A stretch of DNA of 64,000 nucleotides from Bacteroidia bacterium. GTDB taxonomy: Bacteria; Bacteroidota; Bacteroidia; Chitinophagales; Chitinophagaceae. The stretch's first letter is position 1. Every line of letters begins with the position of its first letter. The notes below the pieces were generated by a model. The model worked only from the letters and a program-made list of their open reading frames with translations, did not search any database and was not told where the DNA came from. The position numbers were made by a program, and so were the translations under genes. The DNA is taken from positions 248,001-312,000 of the forward strand of contig JAUICZ010000002.1 of NCBI GenBank assembly GCA_030429205.1, given 5' to 3'. Positions 54,648 through 63,853 of this stretch are shown piece by piece.

Positions 54648-57600
54648 TTAGTCAAACTTCAGTTCTAATCCTAATCCACGTAGCTCATTCACCAATACAT
54701 TGAACGATTCAGGAATACCAGCTTTAGGTATATTATCACCTTTTACAATCGCTTCGTATGTTTTAGCCCTACCTATAATATCATCAGACTTCAATGTTAG
54801 TAGCTCTTGTAAGATGTTAGATGCACCATAAGCCTCAAGTGCCCATACCTCCATCTCACCAAAACGCTGACCACCAAACTGTGCCTTACCACCAAGTGGT
54901 TGCTGTGTGATCAAGCTGTATGGCCCGATAGAACGCGCGTGCATCTTATCATCAACCATGTGGTGTAGTTTGATCATATAGATAATACCAACCGTAGCTT
55001 TCTGATCGAAACGCTCACCTGTTTCACCATCGTATAGATATGTGTGACCTGATGAAGGAAGACCTGCCTGATCAATAAGTTCAGTTATCTCATCTACAGA
55101 AGCACCATCAAAGATCGGAGTAGCAAACTTCTCTCCTAGTTTTTCTCCGGCCCAACCTAAGATAGTTTCATAGATCTGACCAAGATTCATCCTTGACGGT
55201 ACACCTAATGGGTTCAAACAAATATCAACAGGAGTACCATCTTCTAAGAATGGCATATCTTCTTCACGAACGATTTTTGCTACGATACCTTTGTTACCGT
55301 GACGACCGGCCATCTTATCACCAACCTTCAGCTTACGCTTACTTGCCATATATACTTTAGCCAGCTTCAACACACCTGTTGGTAATTCATCACCAATACT
55401 CAAGTTGAATTTCTCACGCTTGTAACGTCCTAATTCTTCGTTGTACCTGATAGTATAGTTGTGTAACAATAAGTTGATTTGCTCATCTACTTTATCGTCA
55501 CCTGTCCATCCAAGAGGGTTAACATTCAGGAAGTCTATAGAACCAAGAGTTTTAGCAGAGAACTTACCACCTTTGCTGATCAATAACTCACCGAAGTTGT
55601 TAGTAACACCGTTTGAGTTGAAACCTTTTACCAAAGTCATGATCTTCTCAACCAACAAGTTTTGGATATCAGAAAGGTTTTTCTCGTGTACTTTTTCGAT
55701 ATTTTCAAGCGCTGCTTTCTCACGAACTTTTGCACTCTTATCTTTCTTAACACGTTGGAATAAACGCTTGTCGATAACCACACCTTTTGTTCCGCTAGAC
55801 GCTTTCAAAGAAGCATCTTTAGCGTCACCTGCTTTATCACCAAAGATCGCACGTAGTAGTTTTTCTTCAGGAGTTGGGTCTGTTTCTCCTTTAGGAGTAA
55901 TCTTACCAATTAAGATATCACCTTCAGAAACGTGAGCACCAACACGAATGATACCATTCTCATCAAGGTCTTTTGTAGCCTCTTCAGATACGTTTGGTAT
56001 ATCCGGTGTCAATTCTTCTTCACCTAGTTTAGTATCACGAACCTGTAGTTCGTATTCATTGATGTGTACAGATGTAAATAAGTCGTCGCGAACAACTTTC
56101 TCATTTATCACTATCGCATCCTCAAAGTTGTAACCCTTCCACGGCATGAACGCCACTTTCAAGTTACGACCAAGAGCAACCTCACCACCTTTAGTTGCGT
56201 AACCTTCTGTTAAGAAGTCACCATCTTTTACCTTATCGCCTTTACGTACACAAGGTCTTAATGTAATAGAACTACCCTGGTTAGTTTTCTTATACTTAGT
56301 AAGTGTATATTTCTTAAGATCATCTTCAAAAGACACTAACCTTTGTGCATCGTCACGATTGTAACGAACGTGAATTTCATTAGCATCTACATATTCAACA
56401 ACACCATTACCTTCAGCATGTATTTGTATACGAGCATCGCGCGCTGCGTTTGCCTCGTAACCAGTACCTACGATTGGTGTTTGTGGTAATATCAATGGAA
56501 CTGCCTGACGCTGCATGTTCGATCCCATTAGTGCACGGTTGGCATCATCGTGCTCTAAGAAAGGAATAAGAGATGCACTCAAACCAACAATCTGGTTGGG
56601 AGCAACATCCATGTACTCCACTTCTTCGCGCTCTAATATCGGGAAGTCACCTGTTTGACGAGAACGGATCGTTTCATCAACAAAGTTCCCTTTTTCATCC
56701 AAAGCAACGTTTGCCTGTGCAATTTTAGCTTCATCCTCTTCCTCTGCACTTAAATAATGTTGCGCCTTCAGATTTACTTTACCATCTTTTACTTTACGAT
56801 AAGGAGTTTCGATGAAGCCCATATCGTTGATCTGTGCGTGTACACAAAGAGTAGATATCAAACCAATGTTTGGTCCTTCCGGTGTTTCAATTGTACAAAG
56901 ACGTCCGTAGTGGCTGTAGTGTACGTCACGCACCTCAAAACCTGCACGCTCGCGGCTAAGACCACCTGGTCCTAACGCTGAGATACGACGTTTGTGCGTG
57001 ATCTCTGAAAGCGGGTTAGTTTGGTCAAGGAACTGTGATAACTGCGAAGTACCAAAGAACGAGTTGATAACTGAAGATAATGTACGTGCATTGATCAGGT
57101 CAATCGGCGTAAACACCTCATTATCACGAACGTTCATACGCTCACGAATAGTACGAGCCATACGTGCCAAACCTACACCAAACTGAGCAAACAACTGCTC
57201 ACCTACTGTACGTACACGACGGTTGCTCAAGTGGTCGATATCATCGATCTCTGCCTTACCGTTTGTTAAACGTACTAAGTACTTGATAATCGTAATGATA
57301 TCATCCTTACTTAATACCTTCTTATCCATATCCACGTCTAAGCCAAGCTTACGGTTGATCTTATAACGACCAACTTCACCAAGGTCATAACGCTTGTCGC
57401 TGAAGAACAACTTCTCGATAATACCACGAGCTGTTTCATCATCAGGAGCGTCAGAACCACGTAACTGACGGTAGATATGCTGTACTGCCTCTAACTCTGA
57501 GTTAGAAGTATCTTTATTTAATGTATTATATATGATAGAGAAATCTCCGCTAAGCTCTTCTTTTTGTAAGAAAACTGTATCGATACCCATTTCAAGTATC

Positions 57601-58460
57601 ATTTCTACGTTATCTTCATCAAGAACATTATCACGATCAAGCACAACCTCGTTACGCTCGATAGTCACTACCTCGCCGGTATCCTCATCAACAAAGTCTT
57701 CAGTCCAGCTACGTAGAACACGTGCTGCTAAACGACGACCTATTTCTTTACTAAGAGATTTTTTGTCAACCTTAACTTCGTCAGCCATACCAAACAGCTC
57801 AAGGATATCCTTATCTGTCTCGTAACCGATAGAACGAAGTAGTGTTGTTACAGGGAATTTCTTTTTACGATCAATGTAAGCGTACATAACATTGTTAATG
57901 TCTGTAGCAAACTCCATCCACGCACCTTTAAAAGGTATTACTCTGGCACTGTATATCTTAGTACCATTCGGGTGCGTACTCTGTCCGAAGAATACGCCCG
58001 GAGAACGGTGTAACTGAGACACGACAACACGCTCAGCACCATTTATAACAAATGTACCTCTAGGGGTCATATATGGTATATTACCCAAGAATACATCCTG
58101 TACTATTGTTTCGAAATCTACGTGCTCTTCATCGTTACAACTCAAACGAAGTTTTGCTTTCAACGGAACTGAGTATGTCAAACCACGCTCCATACACTCT
58201 TCAATAGTGTAACGAGGTGGATCAACAAAATAGTCTAAGAACTCTAACACGAAGATGTTACGTGTATCTGTAATCGGGAAGTTTTCCTTAAATACTCGGA
58301 AAAGGCCCTCATTATCACGCTTATCTGGTGTAGTTTCTAGCTGAAAGAAGTCTTTAAAAGACTGTAGCTGAATTGCCAGTAGATCTGGTGTATCGGCAAC
58401 ATCATGAATTTTACCGAAATTTACACGACCGGTAGCGGTTCGTTTTTGTGGTACTGCCAT
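54648..58460 (-). CDS. rpoB: RNA polymerase beta subunit RpoB
   Basis: This is the beta subunit of RNA polymerase, 1,270 residues. Recognisable blocks are [22 protein letters not shown] (about 130-152), the rifampicin region ([33 protein letters not shown], about 470-500), [28 protein letters not shown] [20 protein letters not shown] (about 765-785), [16 protein letters not shown] (about 1045-1060) and the closing [24 protein letters not shown]. It is not preceded by rplJ and rplL as in most bacteria; a promoter and leader lie upstream. Confidence 0.99.
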   Translation of the reverse strand: MAVPQKRTATGRVNFGKIHDVADTPDLLAIQLQSFKDFFQLETTPDKRDNEGLFRVFKENFPITDTRNIFVLEFLDYFVDPPRYTIEECMERGLTYSVPLKAKLRLSCNDEEHVDFETIVQDVFLGNIPYMTPRGTFVINGAERVVVSQLHRSPGVFFGQSTHPNGTKIYSARVIPFKGAWMEFATDINNVMYAYIDRKKKFPVTTLLRSIGYETDKDILELFGMADEVKVDKKSLSKEIGRRLAARVLRSWTEDFVDEDTGEVVTIERNEVVLDRDNVLDEDNVEMILEMGIDTVFLQKEELSGDFSIIYNTLNKDTSNSELEAVQHIYRQLRGSDAPDDETARGIIEKLFFSDKRYDLGEVGRYKINRKLGLDVDMDKKVLSKDDIITIIKYLVRLTNGKAEIDDIDHLSNRRVRTVGEQLFAQFGVGLARMARTIRERMNVRDNEVFTPIDLINARTLSSVINSFFGTSQLSQFLDQTNPLSEITHKRRISALGPGGLSRERAGFEVRDVHYSHYGRLCTIETPEGPNIGLISTLCVHAQINDMGFIETPYRKVKDGKVNLKAQHYLSAEEEDEAKIAQANVALDEKGNFVDETIRSRQTGDFPILEREEVEYMDVAPNQIVGLSASLIPFLEHDDANRALMGSNMQRQAVPLILPQTPIVGTGYEANAARDARIQIHAEGNGVVEYVDANEIHVRYNRDDAQRLVSFEDDLKKYTLTKYKKTNQGSSITLRPCVRKGDKVKDGDFLTEGYATKGGEVALGRNLKVAFMPWKGYNFEDAIVINEKVVRDDLFTSVHINEYELQVRDTKLGEEELTPDIPNVSEEATKDLDENGIIRVGAHVSEGDILIGKITPKGETDPTPEEKLLRAIFGDKAGDAKDASLKASSGTKGVVIDKRLFQRVKKDKSAKVREKAALENIEKVHEKNLSDIQNLLVEKIMTLVKGFNSNGVTNNFGELLISKGGKFSAKTLGSIDFLNVNPLGWTGDDKVDEQINLLLHNYTIRYNEELGRYKREKFNLSIGDELPTGVLKLAKVYMASKRKLKVGDKMAGRHGNKGIVAKIVREEDMPFLEDGTPVDICLNPLGVPSRMNLGQIYETILGWAGEKLGEKFATPIFDGASVDEITELIDQAGLPSSGHTYLYDGETGERFDQKATVGIIYMIKLHHMVDDKMHARSIGPYSLITQQPLGGKAQFGGQRFGEMEVWALEAYGASNILQELLTLKSDDIIGRAKTYEAIVKGDNIPKAGIPESFNVLVNELRGLGLELKFD

Positions 58461-58589
58461 AATTATATTTACCTCGTTTTACAAACAACAAAACCCCGTT
58501 CCCCAGGGATATCCCCTACGGTACAGGTCAATTATCTGTATTAACAAAATTTAATCAAAAAGTTAGTGTGCACTGCTTACTCCTGAAAA
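58461..58589 (-). promoter_or_regulatory. Long GC-rich leader of rpoB
   Basis: The predicted rpoB transcript begins near 58589, giving a leader of about 130 bases. On the minus strand, 58485-58525 carries CCGTAGGGGATATCCC then TGGGGAACGGGG, which can pair as CCGT/ACGG around an inner GGG-ATAT-CCC hairpin. The GC-rich block stands out in AT-rich DNA and may be a control element. The sequence shared with clpB lies just upstream of it. Confidence 0.4.
58518..58545 (-). promoter_or_regulatory. Copy of the clpB/rpoB upstream element
   Basis: The minus strand reads AATACAG, AT spacer, TGACCTGTACCGT, sharing 13 contiguous plus 7 further bases with the clpB upstream element at 2424-2454. Here it sits inside the predicted rpoB leader. 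Confidence 0.3.
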
Positions 58590-58595
58590 GGGATG

Positions 58596-58626
58596 CAAAT
58601 ATACAGAGAAAAGCCTGATTAGCAAA
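58596..58626 (-). promoter_or_regulatory. Consensus sigma-A promoter of rpoBC
   Basis: On the minus strand, TTTG at 58623-58626, exactly 19 bases, then TATATTTG at 58596-58603 match the Bacteroidota TTTG-N19-TAnnTTTG promoter perfectly. It is the best promoter match in the window and explains independent transcription of rpoBC. Confidence 0.75.
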
Positions 58627-58859
58627 AAATATTCCAAAAATGATTTTGTGGAAAAGTAATTTTAACAATAAAGTTCTTTATACATAAAAACCTAATCAAA
58701 CATCATAAATATCCTAATATTTTATTTACTGCATTATACTTAAATGTATAGATATATACTTTCAGCAAACCAAGATGCTATTTAAATGAATGACTCAGCC
58801 AAAAACAACTCGAATGTGTGAGATTATAACGAATTTTTAAATCACTAAATAGACACATT
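58627..58859. other. AT-rich divergent intergenic region
   Basis: No gene or RNA is supported here. It is A/T-rich spacer between the rpoB promoter and the 58860 gene; only frames of about a dozen codons occur and no clear plus-strand TAnnTTTG box is seen. Confidence 0.5.
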
Positions 58860-60032
58860 ATGAAAAAGAACATCTTTGTTTTTACAAGTATTTTTGCGGC
58901 TCTTTTGAGCTCTTCTACTATTACATCTGCTCAATGGACTGGCGTTAACGTAACGGATATTGAAACGGACCCATCATTGCCCGTGGATAACGTATTTATT
59001 CACAACAAATTAGGCATTGGTGTTGGTACCACTACCCCTAGTAGCGAGTTGACAGTAAATGGAGATATGGCATTTGATGCATCTACAGGTATTTCAAGAC
59101 AATTATTAGGCAATACATCATCTTTAGGTGGGGCACTTCTTTTATTATCTAATACGTCTTTGACAGATGGTGCTGGTATAACTCTGCACTCCGCAAGTAA
59201 TATAAATAGCCCGGGCCTGATAGAATATTCTTCATATGACGCAGCAGGGAGTGCTAAAGATCCTGCTCATGATTTTAAATATGATGATGGTACCGCCAAC
59301 ACTTCGATAATGACATTATATAAAGATGGTCATGTTGGGATAGGCACTACAGCATCACCATTAGGGCAGTTCTTCGTAAACGGCTGGACAGGCATTAATG
59401 GGTCTTTATATTTCGAAAAATCTACATCTAACCGTTCCATATATGGTCAGTCTGACGATAATTTGGCATTATTTGCTAATACAGGTTTTTCTGATGGAGG
59501 TGGGATTGCATTAGGAGCAGACAATAGTACAGGTGTAAATTCAGGAATTGTTAGAGTTGTTGCCGGTGGAAGCAAAAGCAGCCTAAGCACAACTTCTCCT
59601 GAGACGGCATTTGACATTTTGCTATATGATCAAAACAACTACTCAGGGTTAGTAAGTGTTTACAAAAATGGGAAAGTGCTTATAGGTGATCAGACAGGCC
59701 TCATTAACACTACAAGCGATTACAGATTATATGTAGAGACAGGCATTATTACAGAAAAGCTCAAAGTGGCTATTGCAAGTACTACCAATAATGCTTGGGC
59801 AGATTATGTTTTTGAAGATAACTACGAGTTAAAAAGTCTAAATGAAGTAGAAAATTACATTACAACGAATAAGCATCTACCGGATGTGCCTTCTGCAAAA
59901 GAAGTATCAGAAAACGGTATTGATGTAGCATCAATGGACGCAACACTATTACGCAAAATTGAAGAATTGACCTTATATGTAATAGAACAACAAAAAGAGA
60001 TCAATGCTCTAAAACAACAGTTGAATAAATAA
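58860..60032 (+). CDS. Secreted tail-fibre-like protein with S74-type C-terminal chaperone
   Basis: A 390-residue exported protein with a signal peptide (about 1-25, ITSAQ). The shaft contains phage-tail-fibre-like segments such as LGIGVGTTTPSSELTVNG (about 51-68) and HVGIGTTASPLGQFFVNG (about 158-175). The C terminus is an intramolecular-chaperone-like region (about 310-390): ADYVFEDNYELKSLNEVE, the conserved KHLPDVPSAKEVSENG and a coiled coil ending EELTLYVIEQQKEINALKQ. Such S74/endosialidase-like ends help trimerise fibres and are widespread in Bacteroidota surface proteins outside phages. No T9SS domain is present. It lies 25 bases upstream of the next secreted protein gene. Confidence 0.8.
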   Translation: MKKNIFVFTSIFAALLSSSTITSAQWTGVNVTDIETDPSLPVDNVFIHNKLGIGVGTTTPSSELTVNGDMAFDASTGISRQLLGNTSSLGGALLLLSNTSLTDGAGITLHSASNINSPGLIEYSSYDAAGSAKDPAHDFKYDDGTANTSIMTLYKDGHVGIGTTASPLGQFFVNGWTGINGSLYFEKSTSNRSIYGQSDDNLALFANTGFSDGGGIALGADNSTGVNSGIVRVVAGGSKSSLSTTSPETAFDILLYDQNNYSGLVSVYKNGKVLIGDQTGLINTTSDYRLYVETGIITEKLKVAIASTTNNAWADYVFEDNYELKSLNEVENYITTNKHLPDVPSAKEVSENGIDVASMDATLLRKIEELTLYVIEQQKEINALKQQLNK

Positions 60033-60057
60033 TTCTGTAAACAATAAAAATGCAATT

Positions 60058-61419
60058 ATGATTAAGCAAAAAATATGGCTTATTGTGTTGAGTATATTGT
60101 TTACATTACAATGCACTGACACCAAAGCACAAGGAAATTATACTTATATTACTACTCCAGACGAGTACTTATATTCTCCTTTCAATAATACTAATGGTTG
60201 TAATGGATTTCTTTCACCATGGGTACCTAATACAGCCGGTTGTTTTGAAGATTGGGGAATTTCACACGGCACGCCTGACGGTATGCAGAGGTTTAACACG
60301 GGTAATACGCCAGTTGAGACTGTGCATATTTTTTACGACCCTACAGTGTCGCCGTATGCTGAAGGATTCTATCATAAATTCCCTTTCCATGACCAAACAC
60401 AATATAACATAAAAGTAGGCATGAACTACATGCAAACTAACCCTGGAGGAAAAATAGAAATATGGGCAATAAATGATATCGCTACATATCAAAGTATGAC
60501 TGGAATAAACCCAACTATTCCACCACCATATTCTACTGAATACAATACACCAGCAGCAGGCTTGTCTAAGCCACAACTATTGGGTGAATACACTATTAAT
60601 TCAACAACATTCCAACCTCAAAACCAACCCCCTGTAGGCCCTTCCGCAACTGGGGGCGCACTTAGTAATATACAATGGTCTTTTACTACAGCACCAGTTA
60701 ATCAACCTGTCAATACTCCTCAATACAATGAGATTATCATTATCGCTCGTTCTGTATCTACCACATTTCCTGAGATTCATATGTGGATTGACTACATAGA
60801 AGTTTGCTTTGGAACTGATGTTGTTTATGATCAAAATACACTCAGCTCACAAAGCCCACCCAACCAAATACCAAACACATCAACAAGAGCTAATACTATT
60901 ACAGCAGGTGACCCTACGGTAAGTCCTGTCGGTATATATGTGCCTACATATCAAAAAACAGAGTTTTATGCACAAACAACGCTGTTGACGCCTAACTTTT
61001 CTGTGCCGCATATGGAGTATGACAATTATTTTCTAGTAACTCCTCGAGAAGAGATATGCACATCAACACCAGGAGGCCACCCAATACCATCTGGCCTTAG
61101 TAAGCCAGGCAGATCTAACATAGATGAACAATTGGAGCTTGGCCAAACGTTTAATAATGGTAGTGCACCAAAAGAACAAAATGAATTGATACATGTTTAT
61201 CCTAACCCTAGCTCCGGTAATTTTTATATTCAATTACCACAAACAGGCAAGTATAATATAAAAATAACCAACATGTTGGGCGTTACAGTTTACAATAATA
61301 ATGTCCTCGATCAACAAAGGGTTCAAGTAAGCTTAAAAGAAGATTTACCTTCAGGTAATTATATACTTCATTTATCGGGTGATATCAGGCACACTCAATT
61401 AATAACTTTAACAAATTAA
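60058..61419 (+). CDS. T9SS-exported protein of unknown function
   Basis: A 453-residue secreted protein with a signal peptide (about 1-24, DTKAQ). The body is Pro/Thr/Asn-rich with few recognisable domains; one block (about 45-250) has the WGISHGTPDG, YHKFPFHDQTQYNIKVGMNY and IHMWIDYIEVCFG strands of a choice-of-anchor-type beta sandwich. The C-terminal T9SS type A domain is at about 375-453 (HVYPNPSSGNFYIQL, LPSGNYILHLSG). It probably works with the fibre-like protein encoded upstream, since the genes are 25 bases apart. A strong hairpin ends the unit. Confidence 0.8.
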   Translation: MIKQKIWLIVLSILFTLQCTDTKAQGNYTYITTPDEYLYSPFNNTNGCNGFLSPWVPNTAGCFEDWGISHGTPDGMQRFNTGNTPVETVHIFYDPTVSPYAEGFYHKFPFHDQTQYNIKVGMNYMQTNPGGKIEIWAINDIATYQSMTGINPTIPPPYSTEYNTPAAGLSKPQLLGEYTINSTTFQPQNQPPVGPSATGGALSNIQWSFTTAPVNQPVNTPQYNEIIIIARSVSTTFPEIHMWIDYIEVCFGTDVVYDQNTLSSQSPPNQIPNTSTRANTITAGDPTVSPVGIYVPTYQKTEFYAQTTLLTPNFSVPHMEYDNYFLVTPREEICTSTPGGHPIPSGLSKPGRSNIDEQLELGQTFNNGSAPKEQNELIHVYPNPSSGNFYIQLPQTGKYNIKITNMLGVTVYNNNVLDQQRVQVSLKEDLPSGNYILHLSGDIRHTQLITLTN

Positions 61420-61433
61420 TATTCAATACATTA

Positions 61434-61478
61434 TATAAATCAATAAGAGGTTCTCAGCCTCTTATTGATTTATATCCG
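61434..61478 (+). terminator. Long perfect hairpin terminator after the 60058 gene
   Basis: A 17-bp perfect stem TATAAATCAATAAGAGG paired with 61458-61474, loop TTCTCAG, about 15 bases after the stop. The stem is longer than usual and A/T-rich at its base, and both sides have T/A runs, so it may stop transcription from both directions. Confidence 0.8.
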
Positions 61479-61490
61479 TGCCAGCACTGA

Positions 61491-61541
61491 TACAAATTTA
61501 CCATCATGCAGGTATTTAGCACTAGAGAGTACAAATTTACC
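61491..61541 (-). repeat. Repeated TACAAATTTACC element
   Basis: The 12-mer TACAAATTTACC occurs at 61491-61502 and again at 61530-61541. Read on the minus strand, each contains TAAATTTG, a TAnnTTTG -7 box, so the repeats may be paired minus-strand promoters or simply a repeat in A/T-rich spacer. Confidence 0.35.
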
Positions 61542-61604
61542 TTTGTATGCAATGAATATATAGCAGCATTAGTGCTGACATTTCAGAAAAAATGCACATA
61601 TATA

Positions 61605-61634
61605 TTTGTTTATTTATTTTAGATATTATATTTG
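61605..61634 (+). promoter_or_regulatory. Promoter of the small Cys-containing lipoprotein gene
   Basis: TTTG at 61605-61608, 18 bases, then TATATTTG at 61627-61634 form a good Bacteroidota promoter; the predicted start is near 61641 with a 19-base leader. A second TATATTTG at 61601-61608 overlaps the -33 part. Confidence 0.65.
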
Positions 61635-61659
61635 TTTTCAAATTCAAAAATTCATAATT

Positions 61660-61872
61660 ATGAAAAAAATTACCCCAATTTTAGCGATCGCTGCTTTAGC
61701 AATCTCTTTCACGTCTTGTAAAAAAGACTACACTTGTACTTGTAAAGATTCTGCAGGTACACAAACAGCTCAGTATCAGTTTCCTAAAGTAAAGAAATCT
61801 GCTGCTGAAGATGGTTGTAACACATGGCATACTGCTGCTCAGGTTTCTGGCGGTTCTTGCTCTCTAGACTAA
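61660..61872 (+). CDS. Small cysteine-containing lipoprotein
   Basis: A 70-residue lipoprotein. The signal peptide MKKITPILAIAALAISFTSC has a perfect lipobox (Cys20), leaving a mature part of about 50 residues. That part holds four further Cys: two in YTCTCKDS and two spaced toward the end (EDGCNTWHTA, GGSCSLD). The pattern suggests disulfides or a metal site. I do not recognise a family, but the next genes carry thioredoxin motifs. ATG 61660 is set by the promoter at 61605-61634. Confidence 0.8.
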   Translation: MKKITPILAIAALAISFTSCKKDYTCTCKDSAGTQTAQYQFPKVKKSAAEDGCNTWHTAAQVSGGSCSLD

Positions 61873-61888
61873 TATTTACATTATTCTA

Positions 61889-61925
61889 AAAAGGGCATCT
61901 GGTACCAGATGCCCTTTTATTTTGC
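61889..61925 (+). terminator. Rho-independent terminator after the small lipoprotein
   Basis: A perfect 15-bp palindrome AAAAGGGCATCTGGT / ACCAGATGCCCTTTT followed by ATTTTG, 17 bases after the stop codon. Confidence 0.92.
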
Positions 61926-62021
61926 ACACAAATTCCATTACCATCTTTAATTATAGCCCTATCTTTACACCTAACAGTCCTCTTGCTATTTTAAAGTACT
62001 GTTTTTCATAGATTTACGATA

Positions 62022-62963
62022 ATGAAGCTGTTTTTCGAGATACTGGCACAAGTTTTACTCATTCTACTTTCTATAGTAATTGGTGTAAGTTTTATTTACT
62101 CTGCATATACCAAGTCGTGGCCAATTGAAAGTTTTGAGTACCGAATAGTAGAATATGTACAACTACCGTGGCTGTTATCAGCGATCGCTGCGCGTGCTTT
62201 AGTCGGTTTAGAAGCTGCTTTAGGCATACTTATCACACTTAACATTTTCGGCAAATCCAAATGGATCTTAAAATTCTCTATGCTGATACTAGTGATATTT
62301 AGCATATATCTGGTATATCTATGGATTGCAGTTGGTAATGATGTTAACTGTGGCTGTTTTGGCGACGATATACTCATGACTCCTTCAGAATCATTGATCA
62401 AAAACGCAATCATGCTTGTTTTGATCTTTATTTTAAATAAGTATCATAAAGGGTTAAAAAAGAATTGGTTGCATATTTTCTCTATTATAGGGGTAATAGC
62501 AGGCATGTCTGTACCGTTTATAGCCCAACCAATAGCTTCTTCTGCGCCTGGCTTCCTAAAAGATGAAGCATATAAAGTTGACCTGACAGTTCTTTATGAA
62601 GAAGACATAAATCATCCACCTACAATAAACTTATCAGAAGGAAAACATATTATCTCGTTTATGAGCTTAACCTGTCCGCATTGCAGAAAAGCCGCTTATA
62701 AAATGTACCTGATGAAACAGCGCAACCCTGACTTACCATTCTACTTCATTTTAAATGGCAGCACTACTCTTTTAGACAATTTTTGGGAAGAAACGAAGTC
62801 TGGTGAAATACCTTACACTATGCTGGGTAGAGATAAATTCATCAAATTATCAGGACCTAACGTACCTGCAATTTATTGGATAAATAACAGCACTGTTGAA
62901 GCCAAGAGCAGCTATCTGGACTTAAGCCAAACCGGTATTGAAGACTGGGTAAACGGTAAATAA
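62022..62963 (+). CDS. MauE/DoxX-like membrane protein fused to a thioredoxin-fold domain
   Basis: A 313-residue integral membrane protein. The N-terminal half (about 1-180) has four to five helices of the DoxX/MauE type: IGVSFIYSAYTKSWP (about 21-35), ARALVGLEAALGILI, VIFSIYLVYLWIAV and the MauE-like cysteine pair NCGCFGDD with Cys110 and Cys112. The C-terminal half (about 200-313) is a periplasmic thioredoxin-fold domain with FMSLTCPHCRKAAYKMY; Cys218 and Cys221 form the CPHC active site, a DsbA-like dipeptide, and NVPAIYWINN carries the cis-Pro loop. The fusion suggests electron transfer between membrane and periplasmic thiols; direction is unknown. Neighbours are a Cys-containing lipoprotein and a convergent thioredoxin-like lipoprotein. 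Confidence 0.85.
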   Translation: MKLFFEILAQVLLILLSIVIGVSFIYSAYTKSWPIESFEYRIVEYVQLPWLLSAIAARALVGLEAALGILITLNIFGKSKWILKFSMLILVIFSIYLVYLWIAVGNDVNCGCFGDDILMTPSESLIKNAIMLVLIFILNKYHKGLKKNWLHIFSIIGVIAGMSVPFIAQPIASSAPGFLKDEAYKVDLTVLYEEDINHPPTINLSEGKHIISFMSLTCPHCRKAAYKMYLMKQRNPDLPFYFILNGSTTLLDNFWEETKSGEIPYTMLGRDKFIKLSGPNVPAIYWINNSTVEAKSSYLDLSQTGIEDWVNGK

Positions 62964-62964
62964 A

Positions 62965-62991
62965 AAGGGCGTGTTTTGCAACACTACCCTT
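62965..62991. terminator. Bidirectional terminator-like hairpin
   Basis: AAGGG-GTGTT pairs with AACAC-CCCTT around the loop TTGC, with one internal mismatch, in the gap between convergent genes. An A run precedes it, so it could serve both; the stem is imperfect. Confidence 0.5.
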
Positions 62992-63013
62992 ATATACCCT
63001 CTGTAAAAGGCAG

Positions 63014-63850
63014 CTATTTTGCTATGTACCCGTTAACAGGAACATATCTATTGCCATCTTTTTTCCAAAGAACAACAGTTATATATGTATTTGTTTCATT
63101 ATAATCTGAAAGATCAAAGCTAAACTGCCAAGTCACCTCATTGTCCATTAAATCAGCAGACGTAAATGCTTTACCAAATGCACCGTCTGCGGAAGCTCTA
63201 AGTACCTGATTGTGTGTAGTCGGGTTTGAGGCAGATGAACTCTGGTTGTATGACAAACCGTCTTCTGTTAAGTAGCATGCCAACGCATATTCACCATCTG
63301 TAGGCACATCTATAAACTTAACACCGTAAGTAACATTTAGTTTACCACCCTCTTTTTTAATAGAAGCCGCTACAGCAGGTTGATCTACGCCTTGTCCTGC
63401 ATTCATCAAATCTCTGGCATTTTGCTCTGATGCTGACGATATAGAACCACCAGTCAATATTATGGCATTCATATCTCCTACCCATATTTGTGGTGTATAC
63501 CTACTGCCATGCCTGTTATCTGCAATCGCCTGAGACTCAGCTGTAATCATTGGGTCCCCGTATTTAATATGAACTGCCAATGGTGTGATATCATTACCGA
63601 AATCGTTTACCAACTTTTTAAAAGTAGGTTTTCCCCAGCTACCACAACCTGGACAACCTGTACTGGTTATTTCCAGTAGAACCGGTCTTGTTTTCTTTGT
63701 AAAAGTCAGCTTATCCTCAGGCTCGTTGGTGTTGTTCGTACCCGTTTGTTGCTGATTAGGCTGTGCCGTTTCTGTTTTAGTACATGAGCTTATGTACATT
63801 GTTGCACATGCAAATAGTGCAAACACGAAGGTTAATTTTATTTTTTTCAT
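63014..63850 (-). CDS. Omp28-like lipoprotein with thioredoxin CPGC motif
   Basis: A 278-residue lipoprotein with a lipobox at Cys23 (YISSC) and a Gln/Asn/Thr-rich linker (about 28-45). The first domain (about 50-165) is thioredoxin-like, with EITSTGCPGCGSWGKP placing Cys66 and Cys69 in a CxxC motif and YTPQIWVGDMNAI following. The second domain (about 170-278) is beta-rich (KLNVTYGVKFIDVP, VTWQFSFDLSDYN, TYITVVLWKKDG), as in Omp28 proteins of Bacteroidota. The CxxC suggests thiol exchange at the outer membrane; family function is not established. It is convergent with the MauE-thioredoxin fusion. Confidence 0.83.
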   Translation of the reverse strand: MKKIKLTFVFALFACATMYISSCTKTETAQPNQQQTGTNNTNEPEDKLTFTKKTRPVLLEITSTGCPGCGSWGKPTFKKLVNDFGNDITPLAVHIKYGDPMITAESQAIADNRHGSRYTPQIWVGDMNAIILTGGSISSASEQNARDLMNAGQGVDQPAVAASIKKEGGKLNVTYGVKFIDVPTDGEYALACYLTEDGLSYNQSSSASNPTTHNQVLRASADGAFGKAFTSADLMDNEVTWQFSFDLSDYNETNTYITVVLWKKDGNRYVPVNGYIAK

Positions 63851-63853
63851 ATT

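Noticed and set aside
50467..57825. Open frames on the plus strand opposite rpoC and rpoB
   Set aside because: They are shadows of the highly conserved minus-strand genes and show no signal, motif or start context.
58860..60032. Prophage tail-fibre gene
   Set aside because: VGIGTT segments and an S74-like end occur in many Bacteroidota surface proteins; no other phage gene is present.
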